Of a DNA stretch of 64,000 bases, positions 39,802 to 50,483 are shown piece by piece; within the stretch, counting starts at the first letter, position 1; each line of letters opens with the position of its first letter. Under the pieces are notes generated by a model, which saw nothing but the letters and a program-made list of their open reading frames with translations, had not been told where the DNA came from and ran no database searches. Origin of the DNA: Bin80 sp965220935 (lineage in GTDB: Bacteria > Bacteroidota > Rhodothermia > Rhodothermales > Bin80); contig OZ244857.1 in the NCBI GenBank assembly GCA_965220935.1, forward strand, positions 3,348,001 through 3,412,000. The letters run 5' to 3'. Both the position numbers and the translations under genes were made by a program.

Positions 39802-41094
39802 AATGATAGATTAAGTTAAACGTCAAATTTAAGATAAATTATTGAGAATTCTATGTGCAATAAATGGTGGTGAACTATGATCGGAGGTGCACTTATAGTT
39901 TGGCCACCTATTGAAACGATGGGATCATTGATTTCTAAGTCTCTGGATTAGAAGATGTCTACGAGATCAGGATCGGGGCAATCACAAATTTGATCAGCTA
40001 CTGATCCAATGTATTTTAATGTTGGATGGGTACTGTTGAATATCAATACGTTAACGGTGATCTAGTGCTGGCGATAATAAGTCGGTCATAATCAATTTGA
40101 GGTCGGGCCGTAATGAATGTTATGGATTGAATCAGCCGTACACAACACATCCGATGCACAATCTTTCTCCTCGTAAAATATTTTAATGGTTCGCCGCGTA
40201 TGATTCAATCCAGCACCAGAAAACTTCTTATAATGACACAGCTCATGATCGTCATTGTAGACATAGCAATGATAGGGGAAGGACGATGGTTCATTTTATG
40301 TATCTTCTTGGTATTGGTGAGACCAACGAGGGACAACATGAAACAATACACCTCCTATCTTGGCAACTCGGTCACTCAGTTTATTGATTGTCGGGGAAAC
40401 TCTCCACAAATATAGCCAGATACCAACCATACAGCCCGATACTCAAATCTGAGTGCATCCATTTTCATTGCTGATCACACGACTTTTGCATTCAGCGTCA
40501 AACCAGTTAACTGATCAGAAATGTATACATCTTTCTGGTTGCAAGGTTTCAGGGAAAATCTGTTCCTCACCGGTTAGTGAGTTGTAAGGCCTTAGTGAAG
40601 GAATTAAATTTTGATCCGTTTTAATAGTTTATGTTTGTCCAGCCAAACATGAATAGCAAGAGGTTTTAGATGCCCTTAGTTGATCGTCTGGTGCAATACG
40701 AGTATCACATTGAATTCATAGGGGAGCTAATGAGAAAATGATTATCACTTATGAAACTGTCACACGTAAAAATATGAGTGAATTGTAACCCCTAAGACAG
40801 CCTCAATTGATTGCCATTTAAGATCAGACTACAGCAATTATTTCAAAATGGTATCCTATTGGGTCCTCCTGAATTAAGGTTAAGACTGCAGAGTTTTATG
40901 ACAATAATACCCTTTCTGTCGTGAGATTTAACAGACATTGCTCTGCGTGTCAATAAAAGGTGACACATGAGGATTTGATATCTTCAACAACCTCAGAAAA
41001 TGGTATTCTGTGCGCTCCTGAACGATTTAAGACTTTATGAACAAGAGCCTGATATCAATTCTAAGTGATTGTCTGTCAATGAATTTTGATTCTC
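39802..41094. other. Long region without supported gene
   Basis: About 1.3 kb. A 71-codon ORF (40200-40415, plus) with a hydrophobic middle (IVIVDIAMIGEGRWFILCIFLVLV) is possible but has no ribosome site or known match. The rest has frequent stops on both strands and looks like decayed DNA. Confidence 0.35.
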
Positions 41095-41106
41095 AAGGAG
41101 GGCATT

Positions 41107-41220
41107 ATGACGATTTAAGGTAGGAACTTAGAGTCTAAGTCTGAGACCAGATTCAACATGTTGATGTGGGCGATCTGATTAGGTGTCGCCATAATAGTTG
41201 CATCAAATTTCATAACCTAA
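41107..41220 (+). pseudogene. Miniature coiled-coil/TM gene remnant, copy A
   Basis: A strong Shine-Dalgarno (AAGGAGG, about 41096-41102) precedes an ATG. The frame then reads MTI, stop, GRNLESKSETRFNMLMWAI, stop, LGVAIIVASNFIT, stop. Removing two nonsense codons gives a ~36-residue protein with a short helix and one transmembrane segment, like the intact small gene at 41502-41645. Confidence 0.45.
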
Positions 41221-41232
41221 TCGGAAACTCAC

Positions 41233-41377
41233 AAACTTGTAGAAATACAAAAGGAAATGCAGCAGAAAGTTTTAGAACTGAGATGAAAGCACTCAACACA
41301 AGTACAATGTGTTGATCTGGGTAGTCACGTTGACAGGGCTTGTGATCTCGGCTTCAATCGTATTTAGTGGATTGTGA
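41233..41377 (+). pseudogene. Miniature coiled-coil/TM gene remnant, copy B
   Basis: One frame gives HKLVEIQKEMQQKVLELR and then stops; a shifted frame continues HKYNVLIWVVTLTGLVISASIVFSGL to a stop at 41375-41377. Together they make a short coiled-coil helix plus a transmembrane helix. One frameshift near 41295 separates the pieces. Confidence 0.45.
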
Positions 41378-41501
41378 TGAACCGAAAGAGCGGGCGCGCA
41401 TCAATCAATCTCAAAGACCGCCGAATCTTGACTTTCATCAGCGAAAACCCCGTTTAGACTACCTTAAACATCTGAGATGCGCTCGGAGGGTGATTGAGAA
41501 A

Positions 41502-41645
41502 TCAACCACCTGTGGCCATTAACCATCCTCCTACTGCAAGAGGGATGGTCAAGCCTGCACATACTAAAGCAATCAAAAGATTACACTTGGAGTTCTGAGC
41601 GTCAATTTTCGCTTCAAGACGTGAAACAATGTTATCTGATGTCAT
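41502..41645 (-). CDS. 47-residue coiled-coil/TM miniprotein
   Basis: An uninterrupted 47-codon frame: MTSDNIVSRLEAKIDAQNSK, then a hydrophobic helix CNLLIALVCAGLTIPLAVGG, then WLMATGG. It has an amphipathic helix and one membrane span with a short tail. A diverged, broken copy with the same RLESKIDAQNS motif lies just upstream at 41.75-41.95 kb, which supports this as a real gene family. The end (GGWLMATGG) recalls the anchor of the heptad-repeat protein at 7950-8585. Function unknown. Confidence 0.55.
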   Translation of the reverse strand: MTSDNIVSRLEAKIDAQNSKCNLLIALVCAGLTIPLAVGGWLMATGG

Positions 41646-41751
41646 GTTACTAATGCATTAATTGTCTGAGTTAGAATCTTGATCATCTATGATCTTACCC
41701 CCGACATATTTTGGATTCAGATGTACCATTTGACTATGGGTGTAGCCTTAA

Positions 41752-41955
41752 GAATTGATTTGAACCACCTATAGCTAAGAGCACCCCCGCGAGACCTATC
41801 TCCAGAAACCGATCACGCAAATGATCGCAACACTTATCAAAAAAGTAGATAAGAGCCACCCTCCGCGAGACCTATCTCCAGGGCTGCCGAAGCTATGACT
41901 ATCAGGAGCTTGGCCCTTGAGTTCTGAGCGTCAATCTTGGATTCCAAGCGGCGTT
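41752..41955 (-). pseudogene. Broken paralogue of the coiled-coil/TM miniprotein
   Basis: The frame RRLESKIDAQNSRAKLLIVIASAALEIGLA matches the intact 47-residue gene. An internal duplication (CTGGAGATAGGTCTCGCGG occurs twice, about 100 bases apart) and stops then break it; after the second copy the frame ends GVLLAIGGSNQF. Dead copy. Confidence 0.5.
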
Positions 41956-42107
41956 GCTATTTTCAAGTCCGATCAAAAATGAGCAATCAGTTAGAAGATG
42001 CTATGTTGCTAATGCGCTCTTTGAGTTCATTTGCCTCTCGGTTGTTTATGCCTCAGCGTTACCGCTCACGACTCCACTTGGATGCGTCTTTTTCTTATTT
42101 TGGGGAC

Positions 42108-43355
42108 TCACGCCTCACCTTGTAGATCATTCTCTATCTCGGGCATGTCAGCCTGTTTTCTGCCATACGCCTCAATCAGCCATGTTTGCATGGATGGAAT
42201 GGGAATACCGTAGTCCCCGTCGTCTCGTTCATCAATGATTCCTTTCTTAAGTGCTTTATTGAAAAGATTATCTGCGAATTGTTCATCGTATTCTTGCATT
42301 AAGACACCCATGATCTCCTTATAGGTTTTGGTCTCTCCTAATGGAATATCAACTATCGCCTTTGCTATAGATTGTCGTTGCTCCATAGGAATACCTCGGG
42401 CGCGTTGTCTATAATACTGAAGTCGCAACTCCGACCCCTTTTCAAGTACAATCCGCAAGCCATCGTCGGTCATTTGACGGTGATTGGACTTAAGATAACG
42501 AACTGCGGGTTTAACATAGGAAATGATGTGTTGTGGCCATCCATGCGTCTCCTTGATAATCGCACCTATCCATGGATCAGGATTCCCCTTGGCAGCCCCT
42601 TCTTTTACGATCCAGTCACGAATCGCCGCTCGCTCAGATTCCTTATCCAATCGCCCCAGATTACTAAAGATTCTCCTTCAAATCGTGATATGCCCAGTGA
42701 GTTAAAAGCAGACTCGGTCGTTCCAAGTCCAGCGGCCAGAAGCATGACTGGCTTACTCATTTACCATTGTGTATTTTGTCTAGTAGACCTGTAACCATCC
42801 CCCGCACCTCGTTAGGCACCACACGTTTCAGCCCCAAATTCTGGGCTTCATCTTAGATGAGTAAAAGGGGCTTGGTGCCATCCCGTAAAATTTTCATCAT
42901 TGTGGCGGTGGTGCGTATAACATCTAAAGAAAGGCTAGCATGTCCGAGATTGCTTGCCCCCGCCTCAATTTCTCCACCCAACTAGTAATTAGCCCTCTGC
43001 TCTTGCCAAGACAATCTATCAGATCATCAGGGCTCCATAGAGCATTTGGATAAATATCGGCGATCTTCCACTTCTTTACTGCTCGATTTTCGCACTCATG
43101 AAGTAACGCTGTCTTACCCGCGCCTGGTGCCCCTTGTATAAGAAAAGTGGTCCCCGCATTAAGATTAATTGTGTCAGAGAGGGCCGTCTCAAAACTGGTT
43201 ATAATGTCATTCCTTCCGTGGAAAAATGCCGCAGGTCCACGATCACGTCCAGTGGGGGGAGGCGCTGACTTACCGTCATCGGGAGTTTGTGTATATGGCT
43301 TTGAAGGTGGATAGTGGAACATGGTTAGATGATGTGTATGGATTTGTCCACTCAT
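42108..43355 (-). pseudogene. AAA-type P-loop ATPase, multiply broken
   Basis: The N-terminal frame (ATG at 43355, or 43370) has a Walker A motif (QGAPGAGKTALLHE). A frameshift near 42950 leads to a second frame: NLGHASLSLDVIRTTAT...KPLLLI, stop, DEAQNLGLKRVVPNEVRGMVTGLL. The nonsense codon (42853-42855) is inside Walker B. A further stop and shift near 42775 gives SKPVMLLAAGLGTTESAF. A last shift near 42660 opens the C-terminal part (KESERAAIRDWIVKEG...ETHGWPQHI). With at least four lesions the gene is dead. The family is Orc/Cdc6- or STAND-like; the original role is unknown, and a link to the neighbouring restriction locus is only positional. Confidence 0.75.
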
Positions 43356-44450
43356 CTTTGAACACACCACCGCGCGATTCGTTCAGGGGGGGATGAGTTA
43401 GTATTTCGCGGTCCAGTATCTCCCTATTTGGTTTTTAGCGACTCAGGTGTCGCCATAGATCTATCTTTTTTATGTAGCAATTAGGATTCTCAATTCTATA
43501 ATTCCACACTATCTCACAATGATCTCATAGATTATATGGTATATCGCCACATTACGATCAAGACCGATTCACAGTCTCTGTATCAGAAGAAACGGAGTTC
43601 TCCAAGTTAAACATCATGTATTCACGCACCTATTTTATAGGTGACTTTCAATGTCTGAAAGTTTCTTTCCTATCTTCAAATCTAAGCCTAATTCTTCAAA
43701 ATGACGCTTACCACATTTGTACTTTGCATACTCTCTCAATCTTAAATCACGCTTTGAGGTGCTTCCTTTGGACTCCACTACAAAATAGATTTTTTCTACG
43801 CCATCTTGATTCCAAGAAATGACCCAGTCAGGATTGTATGTCCCCAGAGAAGTATCAATCTTAAACCAACTTGGAAGCTTAGCAAGACTGAAATATTATT
43901 GCTTTGTTCAAATTCTATTGAAAGGTTTGATTCAGTTTGTGAATCACAGACCACATACTCGTGAGGAGATTTCTGGCTATATTCCAAATACCTTCCAAGG
44001 TACCCGAATAGTTCGTTGTTCTTGAACAACTCCTGGCTGAAGAACTCATGATCTCCCATTTTTTGATATTTGATTCCATCAACGATATGAAGTTGCATCT
44101 CAATACTGATTATATCCATGCATGCTTCAACAAATTTTTGAGGGTTTATTTTGAAGTAATCTAGATTCGTAATACTAGTCAGTATTTTGACGATTGACTT
44201 TCTGGTTAGATGAGTTTCTTTCTGAATATAGGAAACGATATCTGGTAAATGATCCACATGATCATCCAAGTTGGTGGTTTCAGTTTCGGCTATTGCATCA
44301 CTGGTTAGTCCACCTATATCCATGCGAACATTTCTTTTCTTGTAATGAATCTTGCCACGATTGAGGGTTAAGTTCATGTTCAAGATATAATAGAAAGGAA
44401 GGTTCCCTCAGGAGTGTTATTTTTCGAGATAACCAAATTTTCATTTTATT

Positions 44451-45525
44451 ATGTCTTCTACATCTCATTGTTCACCTGTTCGCTACTACGTTGGATTAGA
44501 CGTTCATCGTGACACAATCTCGGCGTGTGTTTACGATGCGACTGAGAAGCGTTACTGTGATGAGCAGGTGTTTTCCGCTCACAAGCCGAAGAGTCTCACT
44601 CGGTTTGTGGAATCTACGCGTTCAAAGTATGGGCCTTTCCGCTGTTGTTATGAGGCATCCTTTTCGGGGACTGTGCTCTATGACACATTGACCGAACACG
44701 GCGTGGATTGCGCCATCATTGCTCCTGGCTCGATTCCCAAGCGCTCAGGCGATCGAATCAAAACCGATCAGCGCGATGCCAGGAATTTGTCCAAGTATTT
44801 TGGATCTGGGCTTTTGACTGAATGTTTCGTCCTGGACGAAGAGCTCCGAGCCGTGCGAGGACTTTTACGCAGTCGTGAGGCACTGATAAAAAGTCTTCAC
44901 CAATCCAAAATGCGCGTGATTCATTTTTTGCATGCGCACGGGCACTGTTATACAACAGGAAGCTACTGGACAAAAAAGTTTAAGACTTGGATCAATCAGA
45001 TTGAGTTAGAGCGTTCCCATGACGAGTTTGTACTACGCGGACACCTGAATGATATTGATTATCATCAGGGACGCATCCAAGAAATTGAACAGCAAGTCAA
45101 AATAGCATCCGAGTCCGAAAAGTTTCAGCAAGCAGTTCAGATTCTGCAAGGCTTCCGAGGCATTGGACTGATCTCGGCCATGCAGTTGGTTTGTGAGATT
45201 GGAGACTTTCGGCGGTTTGAGAGTCCGACGGCACTGATGGCGTATCTTGGATTAGTTCCATCTCAACACTCCTCAGGAAACACCATCCGCACGGGTTCAA
45301 TCACCAAAACTGGAAACACACACGCACGAAAGGTCTTGGTGAGCGCAGCATGGAAATACATCTACGCGATCAGTGTTGCACTTCAAGAGCGGCAAAAACA
45401 CTGCAGTGCTAAAGTCATCGCCAGAAAGCACAAACACGTTTATACAAACGTTACAACGCAAACCTCCGAAAGTCGCGGTGGTTCGTGAACTGGTTGGCTT
45501 TCTCTGGGAGGCGTTGCAACAGCAT
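44451..45525 (+). pseudogene. IS110 transposase copy 2, 3' end eroded by small deletions
   Basis: Residues 1 to about 302 match copy 1 apart from a few substitutions (for example Ala50 to Thr). The C-terminal part then carries at least four short deletions relative to copy 1: 6 bases near 45366, 7 near 45423, 13 near 45460 between direct repeats AACGCA, and 9 near 45485. The frame changes and stops at 45488 after 345 residues. DEDD residues and the serine motif are kept, but the last helices are lost, so activity is doubtful. Confidence 0.85.
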
Positions 45526-46034
45526 AAACAACCGATAATCGTCATGGAGAAAGAGTCCAAAGCAACGATGGAGAGCCCAAGCCTATACTTTTCGGTAGCG
45601 ATGATCGCGAGCCCGAGTTTCAAGATATTGGCAGCTCCGACGTATTGAGCATTATGGCTTTTGCCTAGCATGCGGACACCAGATTGATAGACCGTCGCCA
45701 TTGCTAAAGACTCTTCCTCCATGACGATTGGTCTAAATCTATAACAAAATGTAACCAGAAACTAATACATACCAACCCCCGAAAGGGAACCTTCCTTTCT
45801 ACACCAGCCTATACTTTTCGGTAGCGATGATCGCGAGCCCGAGTTTCAAGATATTGGCAGCTCCGACGTATTGAGCATTATGGCTTTTGCCTAGCATGCG
45901 GACACCAGATTGATATACCGTCGCCATTGCTATAAGACTCTTTCTCCATGACGAGTTGTCTATATTTATAACAAAATGTAACCAGAAACTAATACATACC
46001 AACCCCCGAAAGGGAACCTTCCTTTCTACACCAG
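45526..46034 (+). ncRNA. Candidate bridge/seek RNA region of IS110 copy 2, tandemly duplicated
   Basis: The left stem arm (45537-45557) can pair with the arm in unit 1 (45709-45729) or, less well, with that in unit 2 (45936-45957). Compared with copy 1, the left arm lacks one C and the unit 1 arm lacks the matching G, so pairing is kept. The putative guide segment reads CCTATACTTTT (45582 and 45808) instead of CCATCCTTTT. Confidence 0.45.
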
Positions 46035-48261
46035 GATTCAATGCATTTTTCAATAAGAGACTGGGTATCAAATCTAACTGAAAATGTGGTTTTATATTTT
46101 ACTCTATCCCATAAATCTTTGAACTCAGGACTATTGAGGATCCTTTGATTAGGTTTGATCCTCTTCTTGTGATCTCCATTTTTGACTTCATACTTTGTAG
46201 AAATCCTTCTAAGTAGGCTTACTATCTGTTGCTCTACATATTCACCATATTCAAGGAATTTAGGAGGGATTTGAACATTTTGATTGTCAAGGTGAATTTT
46301 TAAATGATCTTGAACTCTCCCCGTATGGTCAAAGTAACCTAATCTCACAAAAGCCTTGTATAACTCTTGAGATTTTTGTTGACCTAAGTATACGGGCGTG
46401 TTATTGAGTCTCTCAACTACAACATTTGAAAAAAGAGTCTCTTGTGCAATTCCAAATTTGAACCCCGACTCTTTTTCGATTTCTGTTTGTAATTCTTGGA
46501 CAAATTTATCCCAAGATTCATTGGCTATCACCGACAGAGTGTTGACTTGATGACCATGCACGCGCTCTCCGTTTTGATTCACACATAGCCTAAGTCCCCT
46601 TCCTATTTGTTGACGAGGGGTTATGTTTGATGCTCCCCTTTCTTTCAGTGTACAAATCTGAAAAACATTCGGATTGTCCCATCCTTCACGGAGAGCAGAG
46701 TGTGAAAAAATAAAGCGAACCTTTGGTGTGAAACTGAGCAATTTCTCTTTGTCTCGCATGATCAGATTATAGGTATCCTCATCATCTCTGGAATTTCCTT
46801 TCGTGTCTTTAGCTTGCCGTCGCTTATCAATTGAGAAATACCCGCTGTGAATAAACCTTGAATCTTGATAAGCAGAGTTTTCAAGCAGTTTATGAAGCTT
46901 GGGCTTTTGGATCAACTTTTCATACTCTTTTTCAAAAATCTGAGCATATTCACCATTAATTTGATGTCCATTCTGGTCGTATTTCCTGTAATTGGCAACC
47001 TTGTCAATAAAAAATAAACTCAGAACTTTGATGCCCTGTCGATTTAATTTCAACTCTTTTTCTAAATGCTCCTCAATTGTTTTTCTTATCATCACAGTTT
47101 TGATTTGGATATCATCTACAACCCCGAGGGCTTCCCCTAATCTGACGTATTCTGATCTACTTGTAAAATCTATGTATTCATTTCCCCCTTATCCATAAAT
47201 ATCCTTGATGATATACCCTTCATACTCAGGTCTCTTTGTTAACTCCTCCAAATCAGTCCCTTGCTTTACCGTGACTCTTTTTCTTTTAATTTTTTGGTTC
47301 TCAAGAGCATCTATCTCCACTCTTGCTTTCGGCAATCCATTCCCAATGATCACTTTTACAAGTCTAATATATGCCTGATTGTGTAATCCATCAGCGTGGA
47401 CTGAACCAACTTCAATTTGTTTGACCAATTTTTGTGCATATGCATCCACAGCATCTAATTTGTACATCAAGTTTACTTTTTGCCTGTGAGTTGCAGAGTA
47501 CCGAAGAATGATTAATGGATTAAGGCCGTTGATGGCAGATTTTCTTGATTCTGTACTCATGGTAGTTTGAGGTTCATCAACAATCACTACAGGATTGGTT
47601 CTCTTAATCATATCCAGAGGTTTACATCCTAATAAATCATTATATCTGTGGATAACATTTACCTTACTAGTACTTTCTGGGTCAAGAAAACTTTTACTAA
47701 ACGCATCAATATTGATGACCATAATCTTCAATCTATTATTGGTTGCAAAATTCCTCACTTGACTCAGGCTACGACTATTATAGATGAAGAAGTCATAGTT
47801 AATGTTTTCATAAATTTCACGGAAATGTTCTCTAGTAATTTGAAGTGATTTATGAACCCCTTCTCTTATAGAAATGGAAGGAACAACAATGATATGTTTT
47901 GAGAATCCATATTTTAGATAGAGTTCCAAAATTGTTCTTAGATACACATAAGTCTTCCCCGTTCCAGTTTCCATTTCAATTGAGAAATCAAGATGGTCTG
48001 GCTTAATTTTTTCTGGATCAGATAGATTCAAAGCATTGCCGAGTTGAATTTGGTGGACATTTTGCAATAGTTTTTCGTCGGATAATTTTAGATGATTGGT
48101 GTACCCCAACTGATCATCATTAATCATACTCTGTTGATCTAAATACTCTGGCGAGTGGACCGTGAATGTGGATTCAAAAACTTCTTGACCGTCAAATATG
48201 TTAACTATTGATGCGATGGCATCTTGTTGAAATTGCAGATCACGATCAAATTGAATTTTCA

Positions 48262-50156
48262 TTATATGCTTCTGACTTCATTAATTTCATATCTCTTCAG
48301 AATCTGAAATGAGTTCACTTTCTCCACATCAGTGAACCCGCTGTCTTTAAACACAACTCTACACACTTCTGGGTTGCACTCTTGTTTCCATTTTCCAATT
48401 CCATCCGCCGCCGAACTATCAATACCATCTTCTAAACATACGAAAAGCTGGCCACATCCTACATTGAAGACCTTCTGATTTCCAATCATACGCTCTTCAA
48501 TGGGTAGAGAAAGATCTAATCCGTATTTGAGGAGAATCTCATAGAGCACATCCTCATGCGTTCGTTCCTCTTTGATCGGTTCAACAGAATCATAAAGGGA
48601 TTTCTCAAGGTTTTCAGGGGTACCATCCCAGCTCTTGATGTTGGAGCTATCCAACTTGAATACTCTAAATCCCAGATCCATGTCTTGTGCTTTGATGGGG
48701 CCTTCTTCTCTGATTTGCTTGACTACCCTGCGTATACGTTCTTTCCCAATCTCGGCAATCGTCTTAAATCCAGCCTTGTATGCGTCACTCTGTGGGTCTG
48801 TAGGCTCGGGTAACTGAACTTGAATAAATCTTCTGTTTCCGCCATCCTCTTTGTTCAATTCTAAAACAGCATGAGCCGAGGAGGAAGATCCTGAAAAGAA
48901 ATCTAAAATTATCTCATTATCAGTATCAATAAAATTAATTAGATATTCCATTAAAGAGACGGGTTTAGGGAATGACATTATATTCTTGCCAAATAACCTC
49001 TGAATTTCTTTTCCTGCATCTTCATTAGTCCCGACCTCACACTCTTTTTTTGAAATAATATCTGATGGTTTTTTTTGTCTAATGCCCTCCCTGATATATC
49101 TAATTGCGAATTTTTCAGTCTTGATTATCAAAGTTGTCCCTTTCTCAATTTCTTTATTCAAGTTATCCTGAGTCCATTTGAATGGTCCCTCAAGTATGAC
49201 ATCCTCATGGGAATATCCATCAATTATCTCAATATCGTTCAACAGATGCACTCTACCATATTGACCCATTAAATAGCTTCCGTTAAACTTAAAATGAAGA
49301 TATTTTTTAGGTATTTGAATAACAGAGTTTGGATTCCCATCATTCAATAATGGCATATCCCCTCCATCTGCTTCCCCTCCTTGGTATTCATTGCTTGAAT
49401 AAATTTTCTCGTAACATAATATAAATTCATATTTATGTCTAACTTTTTTTGACAAACTTGGCGGAGTTGATGTCTTATTCCATTTGAAAATAGTCACAAA
49501 ACTACTTTCCCCAAAAATTTCATCCATTAAGCATTTAAGATTTGACACCTCACGGTGATCAATGCTTACAAATATGATCCCATCCTTTTTCAGCAGGTTT
49601 CTAGCTAATATCAGCCTTGGATACATCATACTCAACCAATTTGAGTGATATCTCCCATCAGATTCTGAATTGGTTGATAACCTATTCCCCCTGCTATCAA
49701 ACTGTCCAGTCAACTCCTGATAATTTCTTAGATTGTCTTTATAGTTATCCCTATACACAAAGTCGTTGCCAGTATTATATGGAGGATCAATATATATTAA
49801 ACATATACCCCCCCCCATAATTTTTGGAGGAGCTTTAGAACCTCTAAATTATCCCCTTCAATGTAAAGATTCCTGGTTGTATCCCAATCTAAACTCTCGC
49901 CTTTTACAGGTCTTAAAGTCCCAGTTGATGGCTTATGAGCCTCCCTCCATGACTGTGTTTTGCCTCGCCAAGTAAACTGATAGATCTCATCATCATTTTC
50001 AATCTCTTCACCCAATAATTGCCGAAGTGCGTCAAAATTGACTTTACCCTCCAAAACGATTTCTGGAAATAATGACTTCAATTTCTGGATGTTATCCTGA
50101 ACTAAATCCTTACTGCAAGAAAACTCCTCATTGCTTGTGATTCTTTTTATGCCCAT
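48262..50156 (-). pseudogene. mod: Type III DNA methyltransferase (Mod), out of frame at a G9 tract
   Basis: The 5' frame (50156 to 49797, 119 residues) ends with the Mod signature lead-in RNLYIEGDNLEVLKLLQKLWGG and stops just after a run of nine G (coding strand). The rest (518 codons) is in the next frame: LIYIDPPYNTGNDFVYRDNY with the DPPY catalytic motif, a target-recognition region, then the AdoMet motif ILDFFSGSSSSAHAVLELN, the beta-class order. Ten or seven G would join them into a 631-residue protein, normal for Mod. An ATG overlapping the G tract could also start the long piece. It methylates adenine when in frame. It may be a phase-OFF state rather than a dead gene. The res ATG overlaps its stop by one base. 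Confidence 0.85.
49808..49816 (-). repeat. G9 homopolymer in mod (possible phase-variation tract)
   Basis: Nine C on the plus strand, nine G in the coding sense. It sits exactly where the two mod frames meet. A slip of +1 or -2 restores the full reading frame. Confidence 0.9.
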
Positions 50157-50483
50157 AGATGAATTCGTGTGTTGGCCTGTGATAGATTCTGAAGAGATAT
50201 GGAGTGAGTTATACCCATCAACTAAGTCAATAGCCTGACCGGCGCTTAGTTTTTAATTATGTCAAATCTAAGAATTTTAATCATATCATTATTCATGATT
50301 AGATGTAATTCCGCAAAATATATGATTCCCCGTCAATTCGTTGAACAGATCATGGTGCATTATCTGGCTTCGTCTATATCGGAAAGTGGATATCGGCATC
50401 TACTCATCCATAATTGCAGTAGTGAATTCATCTAAGTCCCAAATTTTTCTTAGGTTTATCATTACAAATATACTCACTCTACC
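50157..50483. other. Intergenic region between mod and sulfatase 2
   Basis: About 330 AT-rich bases between divergent genes, holding the promoters of both. No ORF or motif recognised. Confidence 0.4.

Larger units (their letters stand above)
44385..46034 (+). mobile_element. IS110-family insertion sequence, copy 2, with duplicated right end
   Basis: A 1650 bp element nearly identical to copy 1 over its first ~950 bases and inserted at the same AAG/GAT core, here inside res. The left subterminal repeat is 44391-44408. The right end is present twice in tandem: unit 1 is 45582-45807 and unit 2 is 45808-46034, each ending with the right inverted repeat (45784-45801 and 46011-46028) and CTACACCAG. 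The transposase is damaged, so this copy would need trans help to move. Confidence 0.92.
43635..48262 (-). pseudogene. res: Type III restriction endonuclease subunit, broken by stop, IS110 and frameshift
   Basis: From the ATG at 48262 the gene encodes an SF2 helicase with Walker A (METGTGKTYVYL) and a DExx-like box (VIVDEPQTTM). A TAA at 47189-47191 interrupts the frame, which continues unchanged as GGNEYIDFTSRSEYVRLGEALGVVDD, then helicase motifs V/VI (SALREGWDNPNVFQICTL; RQQIGRGLRL). IS110 copy 2 sits at 44385-46034. Beyond it the frame resumes (LNMNLTLNRGKIHYKK), shifts near 43890, and ends with the PD-ExK nuclease (YNPDWVISWNQDG...YFVVESKG). Without the element the gene is about 992 codons, normal for Res. 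Three independent lesions make restriction activity very unlikely. Mod is upstream, with a 1-base overlap. Confidence 0.92.

Noticed and set aside
40200..40415. 71-codon ORF with a hydrophobic middle
   Set aside because: No ribosome site and no family resemblance; the region around it looks decayed.
45297..46071. Minus-strand ORFs in the right end of IS110 copy 2
   Set aside because: They lie in the structured non-coding end and repeat with its duplication; there is no start signal or family match.
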